From Deltaproteobacteria bacterium (GTDB taxonomy: Bacteria; Desulfobacterota; GWC2-55-46), in assembly GCA_019912665.1 (NCBI GenBank), contig JAIOIE010000006.1, forward strand, positions 372,001-436,000: a DNA stretch of 64,000 nt, given 5' to 3'. Within the stretch, counting starts at the first letter, position 1, and every line of letters begins with the position of its first letter. The position numbers and the translations under genes were made by a program. Positions 16,619 through 26,958 of this stretch are shown here, one piece after another. A model generated the notes under the pieces. That model made no database searches. It was not told the origin of the DNA and saw only the letters and a program-made list of their open reading frames with translations.

Positions 16619-18688
16619 TTGGCTGAGCCGCTTCGCGTCATACCGGTCCTGGCAGCCGGCCTGAGCCTCATTCCGGGGCTCCTCATAATAAAAAAAGGAA
16701 GGGGACTGGCTAACCCTGCAGTCGCCGCTTTCCTCGTCACAATGCTTGCAATAGCGGGCGTTAACGCCGGAGGCGCCCTTATGATGTCAGGCTATGGCGC
16801 GCACCTCTTCGCCCTCGGGCAGGGCCTTTTAGCTGCAGCGCTCCTTGTTTTTGCCGTCACCTTCGGGAGGGTTGAAAAAATCAGTGCCGTCATACGATGG
16901 ACTCCCGGTTTGGGGCTCCTGTTTTCGGCCCTGCTCTTCTCAGCCCTCGTCTCGCTCCCGGAAGGCCCGGTCGTCATAGCGAGCGGAAAGTTCGAGCCCG
17001 GTCCGGGCGGGAGACTTTTCCAGACGGCCGTGGCACTGGCCCTCATCGTCTCGCTTGTGCAGATAGAAGGCACCTTAAGGGCCTTCAGCGGAAGCGTCAG
17101 AAGGGAGCTGGGTGCGTTCGCACTCGGCATGGGCGCGGTCGGGGCGCTTTATGCCACGCTCTCGATCCAGCTCTCGGTCTTCGGCTCCGCCGGGAGGCTG
17201 TCCATAGCCGCGACATCGGCGTGCGCAGCGGTAGCCGCGACCCGCATCGCCCTGGCGCTATCCTCCAGCGGGCTTTCTGCGCTTGAGATATCGGTATCAA
17301 GACACGGGCTCGGGAAATCCCTTACACTGCTTCTGGTTGCGATATGCATCCCTGCTTCGTTCCTCGTATCCAGGGCCGCAGACGCCGGGGCCGGCGACTA
17401 TTTTACCCTTGCGGTGGCGATGGCGGCCCTCTCCGTGAGCATCGTCTTATACGGGCAGTCCCGGCTGAAAAACGCGGGCTGGCTTGCGGCATTCCGGATG
17501 AAAAGACACGACTACAAGGATCGGTGGCTCGAGGCGACAGAGAAAATAAGCTCCCGGACAGACCCGGCGGGAGTCAAGGCGGTCCTCTCGGAATTGGTCT
17601 CTTCCGCCCTCGGCGCCTCGAATGTAAACGTCTGGCTCTATGACCAGGGGCAGGGCTGTTTTTTCTCCACCTCCTCGAAGCTCGAACAGCGGTTCAGGCG
17701 CATTGCCCCATCGCACAGGCTTGTCGAGCACATGCTTTCAATGAGCGCCCCGTTCTATCTTTCGGATTGCGAGACGGGAGACGACGACGCGGGCACCGAG
17801 GGGGCAGAAAACCTCTCGCTCTCGACCGGCGCCGTCGTCTGCGCTCCGCTTTCGGCAGGAAGGGAGCTTATAGGGTTCCTCACGGTCGGGGAGGAGGCAG
17901 GGGGGCGGCCCTATTCAAGCAACGACCTCGACCTCCTCAGGGCCGTTGCAGCGCAGTCGGCAGTGCAGATAAAAAACCTGAGGCTCAGCCAGGACCTCCT
18001 GGAGGTCAAGGAGGCCGACGCATTCAGCAGGATGTCTTCGTTCGTGATGCACGACCTCAAGAACTTCACCAACTCCCTTGCGCTCCTCAGTCATAACGCC
18101 AGGTCGAACATGGCAAGCCCCGAGTTCCAGAAAGAGGCCGTCAAGGCTATCGACCTGACGGTCGCGAGGATGAGGGCTCTTATCGAAAAGATGGCGGGCG
18201 GCGGAGGGCGGCTGGGTATCGTGAAAAGGCAGGGAGACCTTAGGGCGGTCCTGGAACGGGCGGTAGAAAGGCTGCCTTCCGGCGCTGCCGCCCGGCTCAC
18301 CATAGAAAGTGACGGATGCTGCACCATATGCAGCATGGACCCCGACGCGGTAGAGACGGTTTTTTTCAACATGCTCATGAACGCGTGCGACGCGATCGGA
18401 GCGGAAGGCGAGATAAGCGTATCATTCCAGTCCGGACAGGATTTCGTCACTGTAAGAATATCGGACACCGGCTCGGGAATACCTAAAGGCCTGCTTGAGA
18501 AGGGGCTTTTCAGGCCTTTCACTACGACCAAGAACAACGGTTTCGGGATCGGTCTACACCACTGCAAGGCGGTCATGGAGGCGCATGGGGGCCGTATCGA
18601 GGTGGAAAGCGAAGAAGGCGTCGGCACGGTCTTCACGCTCAGGTTCCCGCTCCACTCCGATGAGCGCCTTGCCTCAAGCGCAGGCTGA
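16619..18688 (+). CDS. prsK: XrtA/PEP-CTERM system histidine kinase PrsK
   Basis: The 689-aa protein has an N-terminal membrane region of several helices (about 1-280), a GAF domain (about 310-450), and a kinase core. The core has the H-box in FVMHDLKNFTNSLALL, N-box NMLMNACDAIG, G-boxes DTGSGIPKG and GFGIGLHHC, and F-box LFRPFTTTK. Length and layout match PrsK. The TTG start is preceded by GGGAG at good spacing. Its stop codon overlaps the prsR start by one base, so the two form a coupled two-component pair. The input signal is unknown but probably membrane or cytosolic via GAF. Confidence 0.92.
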   Translation: MAEPLRVIPVLAAGLSLIPGLLIIKKGRGLANPAVAAFLVTMLAIAGVNAGGALMMSGYGAHLFALGQGLLAAALLVFAVTFGRVEKISAVIRWTPGLGLLFSALLFSALVSLPEGPVVIASGKFEPGPGGRLFQTAVALALIVSLVQIEGTLRAFSGSVRRELGAFALGMGAVGALYATLSIQLSVFGSAGRLSIAATSACAAVAATRIALALSSSGLSALEISVSRHGLGKSLTLLLVAICIPASFLVSRAADAGAGDYFTLAVAMAALSVSIVLYGQSRLKNAGWLAAFRMKRHDYKDRWLEATEKISSRTDPAGVKAVLSELVSSALGASNVNVWLYDQGQGCFFSTSSKLEQRFRRIAPSHRLVEHMLSMSAPFYLSDCETGDDDAGTEGAENLSLSTGAVVCAPLSAGRELIGFLTVGEEAGGRPYSSNDLDLLRAVAAQSAVQIKNLRLSQDLLEVKEADAFSRMSSFVMHDLKNFTNSLALLSHNARSNMASPEFQKEAVKAIDLTVARMRALIEKMAGGGGRLGIVKRQGDLRAVLERAVERLPSGAAARLTIESDGCCTICSMDPDAVETVFFNMLMNACDAIGAEGEISVSFQSGQDFVTVRISDTGSGIPKGLLEKGLFRPFTTTKNNGFGIGLHHCKAVMEAHGGRIEVESEEGVGTVFTLRFPLHSDERLASSAG

Positions 18689-20061
18689 TGGAAATGCAAA
18701 AACAGAAACTCCTCATAATCGAGGACGACGAGGCCGTAAGGGGGCAGATGCGCTGGGCCCTGGCGGACGAATTCGACGTCCTTTCGGCGGCCGACCCGGA
18801 AAGCGCGATGCAGGCGCTCCGTGACGGCCACCCGGCTCTAATAACGCTCGACCTGGGGCTTCCGCCCGACACAAACGACGTAAGCGAAGGGTTCAAGCTC
18901 CTGGGGAGAATTCTCCAGCACGATCCGCTTGCCAAGGTGGTAGTAATCACAGGCAACAGGGAGCGGAGCTCGGCGATAAAAGCTATCTCGCACGGGGCGC
19001 ACGATTTTCTCGTTAAGCCGGTCGCTATCGAGGAGCTCAAGATAATCCTCAGCCGGGCGGTCTACGTCCATTCGCTCGAGCACGAACACTCGAAGCTTCA
19101 GAAAGGGGCGCTTGAGAGCCAATCGTTCGAGGAAGTCCTCGGGATGCACGCAAGGATGCAGGAGGTGTTCTCTACGGTGAGGAAGGTAGCCGCCTCGGAC
19201 GTGCCAGTCCTGGTCGGCGGCGAAAGCGGCACGGGAAAAGAGCTCATAGCGAGGGCGATACACGCTCAGAGCCTCCGGAGGCAGCGGCCCTTCATACCGA
19301 TAAACTGCGGCGCAATCCCCGATACCCTCCTTGAAAGCGAGCTTTTCGGGCACGAGAAGGGTGCGTTTACAGGCGCCCACATACAGAGGAACGGAAGGAT
19401 TGAGCTCGCACAGGGCGGCACTCTCTTTCTCGATGAGATTGCGGAGCTCCCGCTCCTCCTTCAGGTGAAGGTATTGCGGTTCCTCCAGGACCACAAGATC
19501 GAGCGCATCGGCGGAAGGGACTCGATAGGCCTGGACGTCCGCGTCATCGCGGCCACGAACAAGTGCCTTCGTAAGATGACCGCGGAGGGCAGGTTCAGGG
19601 AGGACCTTTACTACAGGCTCGCGGTGGTCAACATAGACCTGCCGCCGCTACGCGAGCGCGGAGAGGACATGGTCCTTCTCGCGAGGGCGTTCCTCCAGAA
19701 ATACGTCCCTGACAGGGCGAGGCCCAAGACGCTTAGCCCCGAGGCGGTGGAGGCCATAAACTCATACGGGTGGCCAGGCAACGTCAGGGAGCTCGAGAAC
19801 AGGATAAGGCGGGCAGTGACTTGCTCGGACGGCCCGATGATAAGGCCCTCGGACCTCGGCTTCGGCCCGGCCGAGGAGGCCCCGCAGCACCTCGACCTCA
19901 AAAAGGCGAAGGAAGAGCTCGAGGTAAGATTCGTCCAGAAAGCTATTCTCAAGCATAACGGCAATATAAGCAAAGCCGCGGAAGAGCTCGGCCTAAGCAG
20001 GCCGACCGTGCACCACATAATAAAAAAATACAACAGGCTCGAATCCATACGAAAGGGGTAA
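18688..20061 (+). CDS. prsR: PEP-CTERM-box response regulator PrsR (sigma-54 activator)
   Basis: The 457-aa protein has a receiver domain (acidic pocket at 12-14, phosphoacceptor Asp55 in LDLGLPP) and a complete sigma-54 AAA+ domain. The latter shows Walker A GESGTGKE, the sigma-54 contact motif in [10 protein letters not shown] and Walker B LFLDE. It ends in a Fis-type helix-turn-helix ([21 protein letters not shown]). All catalytic motifs are intact. As PrsR it should, when phosphorylated by PrsK, open sigma-54 promoters of exosortase-system genes. I found no convincing -24/-12 site near the genes in this window. Confidence 0.93.
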   Translation: MEMQKQKLLIIEDDEAVRGQMRWALADEFDVLSAADPESAMQALRDGHPALITLDLGLPPDTNDVSEGFKLLGRILQHDPLAKVVVITGNRERSSAIKAISHGAHDFLVKPVAIEELKIILSRAVYVHSLEHEHSKLQKGALESQSFEEVLGMHARMQEVFSTVRKVAASDVPVLVGGESGTGKELIARAIHAQSLRRQRPFIPINCGAIPDTLLESELFGHEKGAFTGAHIQRNGRIELAQGGTLFLDEIAELPLLLQVKVLRFLQDHKIERIGGRDSIGLDVRVIAATNKCLRKMTAEGRFREDLYYRLAVVNIDLPPLRERGEDMVLLARAFLQKYVPDRARPKTLSPEAVEAINSYGWPGNVRELENRIRRAVTCSDGPMIRPSDLGFGPAEEAPQHLDLKKAKEELEVRFVQKAILKHNGNISKAAEELGLSRPTVHHIIKKYNRLESIRKG

Positions 20062-20063
20062 AC

Positions 20064-21380
20064 ATGGCTGAAAACCACAACGGCATCCTTAAGAAGATCG
20101 AAAGCAAGCAGGCCAGGATAGGCGTAATCGGCCTCGGCTATGTCGGCCTGCCCATAATGCTCCGGTTCTGCGAAGAGGGGTTCAAGGTCACGGGCATCGA
20201 CGTCGACGGATCGAAGGTCGAGGCTATAAACGCCGGCAACTCGTATATAAAGCACATACCCGGCGAAAAAATAGGCTCGTTCGTCCGGAAAGGCCTCTTG
20301 AATGCGACCACGGACACCTCGGCTCTCACTCGCACGGACGCGATCATAATCTGCGTGCCCACCCCGCTATCCGACAAGCGCGAACCGGATTTAAGCTACG
20401 TATACAGCTCGGCGACCGAAGTGGCAAAACACCTCAGGAGGGGCCAGGTAATATCGCTCGAGTCCACCACCTATCCAGGCACCACTGAGGAGGTCCTCCT
20501 GCCGCTACTCGGCAAGAACGGCTTCAAGGCAGGAAGGGACTTCTATCTCGTCTTCGCGCCGGAACGGGAAGACCCCGGAAGGATGGACTACACCACGAAG
20601 AACACCCCCAAGATAGTAGGGGGCGTGACCGAGAGGTGCACGAAAGTCGGCTCCGCATTGTACTCGCAGATAGTCTCCGAGGTCGTGGCCGTTTCCTCGA
20701 CCAGGGTCGCTGAAATGTCAAAGCTCCTCGAGAACATCTACCGGTCGGTAAACATCGCGCTTGTGAACGAGCTAAAAATGCTCTCTGACCGCATGGGCAT
20801 AGACATCTGGGAGGTGATAGAGGCCTCGAACACCAAACCGTTCGGCTTCCAGGCCTTCTATCCCGGGCCCGGGCTCGGCGGTCACTGCATACCCATAGAC
20901 CCGTTCTACCTGACCTGGAAGGCCAGGGAGTACGATTTCTCAACGAGGTTCATAGAGCTTGCAGGCGAGATCAACACCAACATGCCTTACTATGTAGTGG
21001 GAAAGGTGATGGAAGCCCTGAACTCCAGGGGCAAAAGCCTCAAGGGCTCCAGCATACTCCTCCTCGGGGTGGCCTACAAGAAGAACGTGGACGACCTGAG
21101 GGAGTCTCCGTCGCTCGAGCTCATAAGGATATTGAAGTCAAAGGGCGCGAACGTCTCCTACAACGACCCGCACGTGCCCATTGCCGTCCACCACAGGACC
21201 TCGGCCAGGCTCCGCTCCGTGCCGCTGACCGCTAAGAATATTAAAAAATACGATTGCGTGATAATAGCGACCGACCATTCCGCGTACGACTACAGGTGGA
21301 TAGTATCGAACAGCAGGCTCGTAGTCGACACCAGGAACGCCACTGCCGGGATAAGCGGCGGGCAGGTGGTCAAGGCTTGA
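20064..21380 (+). CDS. UDP-glucose/GDP-mannose dehydrogenase family (UDP-HexNAc 6-dehydrogenase-like)
   Basis: The 438-aa protein has an N-terminal NAD-binding motif (IGVIGLGYVGLPI), the middle family segment with TYPGTTEE, and the catalytic Cys in GPGLGGHCIPIDPFYL. A C-terminal UDP-binding domain begins at LLGVAYKKNVDDLRESP. The GLGGHCIPIDP form and HIPGE segment favour the WbpA/TviB/WecC group, which oxidises UDP-HexNAc to uronic acids, over UDP-glucose dehydrogenase. It supplies an acidic sugar precursor for the EPS. It begins two bases after prsR and has AAAGGGG upstream. Confidence 0.9.
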   Translation: MAENHNGILKKIESKQARIGVIGLGYVGLPIMLRFCEEGFKVTGIDVDGSKVEAINAGNSYIKHIPGEKIGSFVRKGLLNATTDTSALTRTDAIIICVPTPLSDKREPDLSYVYSSATEVAKHLRRGQVISLESTTYPGTTEEVLLPLLGKNGFKAGRDFYLVFAPEREDPGRMDYTTKNTPKIVGGVTERCTKVGSALYSQIVSEVVAVSSTRVAEMSKLLENIYRSVNIALVNELKMLSDRMGIDIWEVIEASNTKPFGFQAFYPGPGLGGHCIPIDPFYLTWKAREYDFSTRFIELAGEINTNMPYYVVGKVMEALNSRGKSLKGSSILLLGVAYKKNVDDLRESPSLELIRILKSKGANVSYNDPHVPIAVHHRTSARLRSVPLTAKNIKKYDCVIIATDHSAYDYRWIVSNSRLVVDTRNATAGISGGQVVKA

Positions 21381-21381
21381 A

Positions 21382-22731
21382 ATGATGAAACCAAGGCTCC
21401 TGGTACTCGACGATGACGAGACGTTCAGGGGGCAGATGAAATGGGCCTTCTGCAGGGACTACGAGGTCTTCGAGGCAGGCTCCAGGGGTGAAGCGCTCCT
21501 GGCCGCCTCCGAGCGCTCGATTCCCGTAGGGGTCATGGACCTTGGCCTCCCCCCCTCCCCCTTCGAGCCGTCGGAAGGCATGCGCGCCATAAGGGAGATA
21601 CTCTCGGCAAACCCGCTCTTCAAGGCCGTCATCCTTACGGGAGTCGACGAGAGGGACAACGCCTTCAGGGCCCTCGACCTCGGCGCTTTCGATTACTTCA
21701 CGAAGCCGGTTTCCATAGAAGAAGTCCGTATGACAATCAAACGGGCCTACCACGCCCACGATTACCAGTCGGGCCGCTCCGGCTCCGCTGAGGGCGCCGG
21801 CTGGCCCTGCGATCTAATAGGCCTCTGCCGCCCGATGCAGGAGGTCTTCCATACCGTAAGAAAGCTCGCCGAAGTGAATATACCGGCTCTCATCATCGGC
21901 GAGCCGGGCACGGGGAAGGAGACGGTAGCGCGCGCGGTGCACAGGCTCGGGTCGCGCCACGCCCTCCCCTTCCTCGCGGCGGACTGCAAGGGCGCCCCGG
22001 AACGCGTCCTTGAGGCCGAGGTCTTCGGCTCCGGCCTTCCTCCCGGCCAGCGCAGGAAAAGTCTCCTTGAGCTGGCGGACGGCGGGACGGTATTCCTCAA
22101 GGAGGTCGGCTCATTGAGCCTCCGCCTACAGGCTCGGCTGCTTGACGTCCTCAGGGAGCACTCGATTGAAATGCCTTCGACAGGCGAGCGCGCAAGCGTC
22201 GACGTGCGCGTAATATCATCGAGCGACAGGGACCTGAGGACACTGGCGCGTAGCGGCGAATTCAACGAGGACCTCGCCTTCAGGGTGGGCATCATAACTC
22301 TCGTCGTTCCTCCCCTCCGGGAGCGCGGCGAAGACATCCACCTCCTCTCCCTCTACTTCCTCAAGAAATACGCAAGGGAATACAACAGGCCGGCTGACGG
22401 ATTCGAAAGGACTGCCATCGATGACATGAAGGAATACAGGTGGCCCGGTAACGTCAGGGAGCTCGAAAACCGGGTGAGGCGCGCTGTCATTTTTTCTGCG
22501 AAAAAGGAGATCACGTCTGCGGACCTGGGCCTTTGCTCCCGGTCGTCTGGCGGCCACATGCCGGTCAACCCCATGGGCCTCGCGGAAGCAAGGGATGCAT
22601 TCAGAAAAAGGATGATACAGGACGCGCTCGTAAGGAACGAGGGCAGCGTAAGCAGGGCCGCGGCCGAGCTCGGCATAAGCCGCCAGTACCTCTCGAAGCT
22701 GATAATAAAATACAAGCTCAGGTCCGTATGA
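21382..22731 (+). CDS. PrsR-like response regulator with degenerate sigma-54 ATPase domain
   Basis: The 449-aa protein has an intact receiver (acidic triad 10-12, Asp53, Thr86, Lys108), Walker A GEPGTGKE (173-180) and a C-terminal Fis-type HTH (GSVSRAAAELGISRQYLSKL). Unlike PrsR it has lost the GAFTGA loop (the region reads VFGSGLPPGQRRKS), and the Walker B Asp is replaced by Lys240 (VFLKEV). It is therefore unlikely to hydrolyse ATP normally or remodel sigma-54 holoenzyme. Family precedent (TyrR and similar proteins lacking GAFTGA) suggests DNA binding with sigma-70 or a repressor/decoy role (inference). It starts one base after the dehydrogenase gene. Confidence 0.9.
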   Translation: MMKPRLLVLDDDETFRGQMKWAFCRDYEVFEAGSRGEALLAASERSIPVGVMDLGLPPSPFEPSEGMRAIREILSANPLFKAVILTGVDERDNAFRALDLGAFDYFTKPVSIEEVRMTIKRAYHAHDYQSGRSGSAEGAGWPCDLIGLCRPMQEVFHTVRKLAEVNIPALIIGEPGTGKETVARAVHRLGSRHALPFLAADCKGAPERVLEAEVFGSGLPPGQRRKSLLELADGGTVFLKEVGSLSLRLQARLLDVLREHSIEMPSTGERASVDVRVISSSDRDLRTLARSGEFNEDLAFRVGIITLVVPPLRERGEDIHLLSLYFLKKYAREYNRPADGFERTAIDDMKEYRWPGNVRELENRVRRAVIFSAKKEITSADLGLCSRSSGGHMPVNPMGLAEARDAFRKRMIQDALVRNEGSVSRAAAELGISRQYLSKLIIKYKLRSV

Positions 22732-22802
22732 CTGAGAGACACGGCAACGGCACAGGCTGATTCCGGGGATAGAGGCTGCACGTAAAAAAGGAGGGGGACC
22801 TG

Positions 22803-24617
22803 ATGAGACGAGCCCTGAAGGCGCTCTTGCCGGTCATCCTGGCGGCGTCCGTCGCATTTACGGCCGAAAGCTCCCATGCCTTCATCGAGCCGCCGGCTAC
22901 GCTGCCGAATAGCGCTCAGCATAACGAGGCCATCGAGTTCATGAAGAAAAACGAGTTCGGCAAGGCCGCCGAGCTCGAGGAAAACATTCTGGACAGGGAC
23001 CCCCTGGACCAGACGGCAAGGTTTATACTCGCGATAGCCTACCTGGGGATGAACGCGGAAAAGAAGGCTGTTGAGCAGGCCCAGAGCGCCAGGGAGTCGG
23101 ACGCCGGTTTCGCAGCAGAGATATACGGGGCCATGGGCCGGTTCTTCATGACAAAGGCGCGTTATCACAAGTCCCTGGTCTATTTCCAGGAGGCGCTCAA
23201 GATAAAGGACGATCCCGGGATACTGAGGCACGTGGCCTCCATTTACCTGTCGCAGGGCCTCTTTAAGAACGCAAGGGACTGCTATGAACGGCTCCTCCGG
23301 ACCGATCCTGACTACCTTAACCTCAGCAGGATTAACCTCGCCGAGGGCGATTTTGACAAGGCGATAGAGTACGCGGGGGAGGTCTTGAAGTCCGAGCCGG
23401 ACTCACCCGGGGCGCACCTCGTCCTCGGCACCGCCTATCTGCTGAACGGCATGGCAAGGGAGGCCAAGGGGAGTTTTCAGGCGCTCAGCCGCTCGAACCC
23501 GGAGTTTTTTCTTACCACCTATTTCCTCGGAGTAATAGGCCTCATAGAGGAGGACTACAAGGAGGCGCTCAAAAGCTTTCAGTCGCTGATAGCGATTTCA
23601 CCGGGGCTCAGGGAGGGCCTTTTGAACGCCGCCGTAACGCTCCAGCTACAGGGCGAGCTCTCCCAGGCCAGGGATATGGCGCTTAAGGCGATTGACGAGG
23701 ACCCGCTCGACCCTGTAGCAAGGATAACTCTCGGCGGCGTGCTCCTTTCACTCGGCGAGGGAGAAAAAGGCAGGGAGGAGCTCGGCAAGGCAGCCGACCT
23801 CTTCCCCGAGCTCCAGATGCCCGCGAAAGAATCCGACCTCCTCTTCGGCACAAGCGGCCGAGAAGCGGCAAAGGTGAGCCTTGCCCTTCTCTATAACAGG
23901 GCCGGCCTCTACAGGGAGACAGTGGCTTACGTGCCGGAAACGGAAAAAAACCCTCTCATCAGGGTGCTCCGCGCCAGGGCCCTTGAAAGACAGGGGAAGC
24001 TCGCTCAGGCCGAGGGAGAGTACAGGATGATAATCGAGGAACACCCGGGTATGGTTTCGGCCTATACGGGACTCGGAGAGCTTTTCGAGTCCGTAAACGA
24101 TTTCGAGAGGGCCGCTGAATTTTTTTCGAAAGCCGCACGCAGTGCCCCTGAATCCATCCGCATAAGGACGAAACTCGCCGACTCGTATGCAAAAGCCGGA
24201 AAGGTGGACGACGCTGCCAGGGAGTACGTGAAGGTGATCTCCTCTGCCAGGCCGGTAACGGCGTACCGGAAGCTCGCCTCGCTACTCGCGGATAAACGCG
24301 GGGACCTCAAGGAGGCGCTCAAGTACGCCAGGAAGGGCAGCGCGCTCGACCCCGAAGACGCGGCAATGGCCGACACGCTGGGATGGATATATTACAAGAT
24401 GGGCAGGCACGGCGACGCGCTCGCCGTATATTCGAGGCTTGAGCGGAACGGGGATGCCGATTCGACAGCCCTGTACCGGCTCGGCCTCGTTTACATAGAG
24501 CTGGGAGACCATGAGAGGGCCGGGTCGGCAATTGAAAGAGCGCTGGACCTGAATGACGAGTTCCCCGGCTCGGAAGAGGCCAAACAAACACTCAAAAGGA
24601 TAAGCGGGCTAAGCTGA
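22803..24617 (+). CDS. Secreted/periplasmic TPR-repeat protein of the exosortase locus
   Basis: The 604-aa protein has a Sec signal peptide (cut near ESSHA). Many TPR units follow, for example PGAHLVLGTAYLLNGMAREA, SAYTGLGELFESVNDFERA and DTLGWIYYKMGRHGDALAVY. A strong GGAGGGGG site precedes the ATG. It should act as a periplasmic scaffold in EPS or exosortase machinery. Its C-terminus (EFPGSEEAKQTL) is nearly the same as that of the next protein (DFPGSEEARSAL), so the two are related. One base separates them. Confidence 0.85.
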   Translation: MRRALKALLPVILAASVAFTAESSHAFIEPPATLPNSAQHNEAIEFMKKNEFGKAAELEENILDRDPLDQTARFILAIAYLGMNAEKKAVEQAQSARESDAGFAAEIYGAMGRFFMTKARYHKSLVYFQEALKIKDDPGILRHVASIYLSQGLFKNARDCYERLLRTDPDYLNLSRINLAEGDFDKAIEYAGEVLKSEPDSPGAHLVLGTAYLLNGMAREAKGSFQALSRSNPEFFLTTYFLGVIGLIEEDYKEALKSFQSLIAISPGLREGLLNAAVTLQLQGELSQARDMALKAIDEDPLDPVARITLGGVLLSLGEGEKGREELGKAADLFPELQMPAKESDLLFGTSGREAAKVSLALLYNRAGLYRETVAYVPETEKNPLIRVLRARALERQGKLAQAEGEYRMIIEEHPGMVSAYTGLGELFESVNDFERAAEFFSKAARSAPESIRIRTKLADSYAKAGKVDDAAREYVKVISSARPVTAYRKLASLLADKRGDLKEALKYARKGSALDPEDAAMADTLGWIYYKMGRHGDALAVYSRLERNGDADSTALYRLGLVYIELGDHERAGSAIERALDLNDEFPGSEEAKQTLKRISGLS

Positions 24618-24618
24618 C

Positions 24619-26958
24619 ATGAAAAACTCAAAAGCTCCTGACGGACAGGGAAAAACTGCTGCCATCTCAATCGCAATCATCCTCTCCCTTTTACTCTCCT
24701 TTACCTCCGGTTGCGGCCGCAGCCCCCAGAACGCGTTTGAAGACCTTATGGAAAATGGCCGGGGCTTGCTGGAATCAGGAGAGTACCTTGAGGCTTCAAG
24801 GGAATTCAGGAAGGCGGTCCAGATCGAGCCTGATAGCGCGGAAGCAAATTACATGCTCGGCCTTTCCTATCTCAGGCTCGACGGGCCGTCGAGCCCGATT
24901 TCCGCGATGCGGCAGTTCAGCAGGACAATTGAGATTTCCCCCTCGCACGCAGGCGCGCGCCTGGGGCTTTCCGAGCTCTACCTCTCATCCGGGGACTATG
25001 ACGAGGCGCTAAAGCAGGCCGAAAGCGTATATAGCGAGGACCGGGGGAACAGGGCGGCCCTGTTGCTCATGGCCTCGGCGAGCGCAGGAAAAAAGGAGTT
25101 CGGCAAGGCGCTCTCCATAATCGACGAGGCCGTCTCGCTCGGCCCTCCTGATGCGAGCCTCCTCATGGCGGCTGCCGACATCCACATGGAGAGGAGCGAT
25201 TACTCAGGAGCTGAAGAGAGCCTCAGGAAGGCGATCAGCGCCGGGAAAGACGACCCGACCCCCCGGATCGCGCTCGCAAGGATGTTTGTCGGCCTTAAAA
25301 GATACGCAGATGCCGAAAAGGAGCTATTGAGCGCAGCCAGGGAGAGCGGTGACAGCTTAGGCGCGCTCAATGCCCTTGCCGGTTTCTATTCCTCCCTGAA
25401 CAAGGATAAGGAGGCCGAAGCCGCCTACAAAAGGATGATAGAGGCCTGGCCTGCCTTTCCGGACGGCTATATCAAGCTCGCCGATTATTACCTCTCATCG
25501 CGGAGGGCCGGTGAAGCCAGGGCAGTTTACGCCGATGGCATATCCAGAATCCAGGACGGACTCGATCTCAGGAAGAAGTTCGCGGAGTTCCTCATAAACA
25601 GCGGGAACGCCGACGAGGCGGCAACGCACATCGAGGAGATACTCGCGAGGGAGCCTGAGGGTTACTTCGGGCTGTACCTGAGGGGCCGGCTCAGGGCCGC
25701 CGAGGGGAAGACCACCGAGGCGCTTACTGACCTCAACACGGCCATAAGGATGGAGCCGGGCTATGCGAGGGCATATTACGCACTCGGGCTTGTACACGGC
25801 AAAAGGGGAAGGCATGAGCAGGCCAAGGCGGAGCTTAAGGAAGCCGTGAGGCTCGACCCGGAGTTCATTGACGCGAGGCTTGCGCTCGCATCCGTATACG
25901 CCGAATCAGGGGATACCTGGTTTGCCCTGGACGAGCTTAAGACGGTGCTGAAGAAAAACCCGCGGAACACGGCTGCGCTCCTCTCCTCCGGAAGCCTGTA
26001 CATCAAGGAGAAAAAGCTTAAAAAGGCGGCTGAAATGTTCGCGGCGGCGACAGAGGCCGAGCCCGGCGACCCGAGGGGCCATTACGGGCTCGGCACTGTG
26101 CGCCTGATGGAGAAGGACGTCACCGGCGGCCTGGCCCTGTTCGAGAAGGCGTTCGAGCTCGATCGGAACGACCCCCGTCCCATTACGATGATCGCGAATA
26201 CGCTTATTGAGAGAAAAGAACACGGCTCAGCCGTTTCACGCGTCGAAAAGGAGATAGCCCATGACCCCGGCAGGCCCTGGCTCCATCACCTCATGGGCAA
26301 GGTATACCTTGCCGGCAACGACCTTGAAAGGGCCGAGGAGTCTTTCAGAAAGGCGATAGAGATAAAGAACGACTACGTTGAGCCCTATCTCGAGCTCGGG
26401 AACCTCTATTCGCGGAAGGGCTCCTTTCCTGAATCCATAGAAAGCTTCAGGAAGGCGATCGAGACGAGCCCGGATTCGCTTCCGGCGCAAATGCTCCTGG
26501 CTCTCGCGTATGAGTCGCAGGGGAAGGCGCAGGAGGCAGCGGAACATTACGCCAAGGCCCTCGAGATAAATCCCAGGTTCGCCCCGGCAGCGAACAACCT
26601 GGCCTGGATATACGCCGAGCACGGCTATCTCGATGACGCGCTGCCGCTTGCGGAAATGGCCAAGGAGATAATGCCGGAAGACCCGATGATATCCGACACC
26701 CTGGGATGGATCTATCTAAGGAAAGGCGCTTCTTTAAGGGCGCTTTCGCTTCTGAAGGAAAGCGCGGCAAAGCTGCCCGGGAACCCGGTCGTAAGATTTC
26801 ATCTGGCCGTCGCGTACATCGAGCGGGACAACCTGAAGCTCGCGAAAGAGGAACTGAAGGCCGCTCTGGCAACAGGCAGGGACTTCCCCGGTTCGGAGGA
26901 GGCCCGGAGCGCGCTCCTGGAAATAGAGAAAAGAGAGCGGATATCAGCGGCCAGGTAG
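24619..26958 (+). CDS. PrsT-like TPR-repeat lipoprotein
   Basis: The 779-aa protein has a lipoprotein signal ending in SFTSGC, with Cys32 as the lipidated residue. The rest is a long solenoid of TPR units with the consensus A-x3-Y-x-LGL and P-x-AxA pattern throughout. Size, lipobox and position after prsK/prsR match the XrtA/PEP-CTERM TPR protein PrsT, though reported PrsT proteins are often longer, so I leave the symbol open. It is probably a scaffold for EPS secretion. Its 3' end overlaps the convergent GspN gene by 15 bases. Confidence 0.86.
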   Translation: MKNSKAPDGQGKTAAISIAIILSLLLSFTSGCGRSPQNAFEDLMENGRGLLESGEYLEASREFRKAVQIEPDSAEANYMLGLSYLRLDGPSSPISAMRQFSRTIEISPSHAGARLGLSELYLSSGDYDEALKQAESVYSEDRGNRAALLLMASASAGKKEFGKALSIIDEAVSLGPPDASLLMAAADIHMERSDYSGAEESLRKAISAGKDDPTPRIALARMFVGLKRYADAEKELLSAARESGDSLGALNALAGFYSSLNKDKEAEAAYKRMIEAWPAFPDGYIKLADYYLSSRRAGEARAVYADGISRIQDGLDLRKKFAEFLINSGNADEAATHIEEILAREPEGYFGLYLRGRLRAAEGKTTEALTDLNTAIRMEPGYARAYYALGLVHGKRGRHEQAKAELKEAVRLDPEFIDARLALASVYAESGDTWFALDELKTVLKKNPRNTAALLSSGSLYIKEKKLKKAAEMFAAATEAEPGDPRGHYGLGTVRLMEKDVTGGLALFEKAFELDRNDPRPITMIANTLIERKEHGSAVSRVEKEIAHDPGRPWLHHLMGKVYLAGNDLERAEESFRKAIEIKNDYVEPYLELGNLYSRKGSFPESIESFRKAIETSPDSLPAQMLLALAYESQGKAQEAAEHYAKALEINPRFAPAANNLAWIYAEHGYLDDALPLAEMAKEIMPEDPMISDTLGWIYLRKGASLRALSLLKESAAKLPGNPVVRFHLAVAYIERDNLKLAKEELKAALATGRDFPGSEEARSALLEIEKRERISAAR

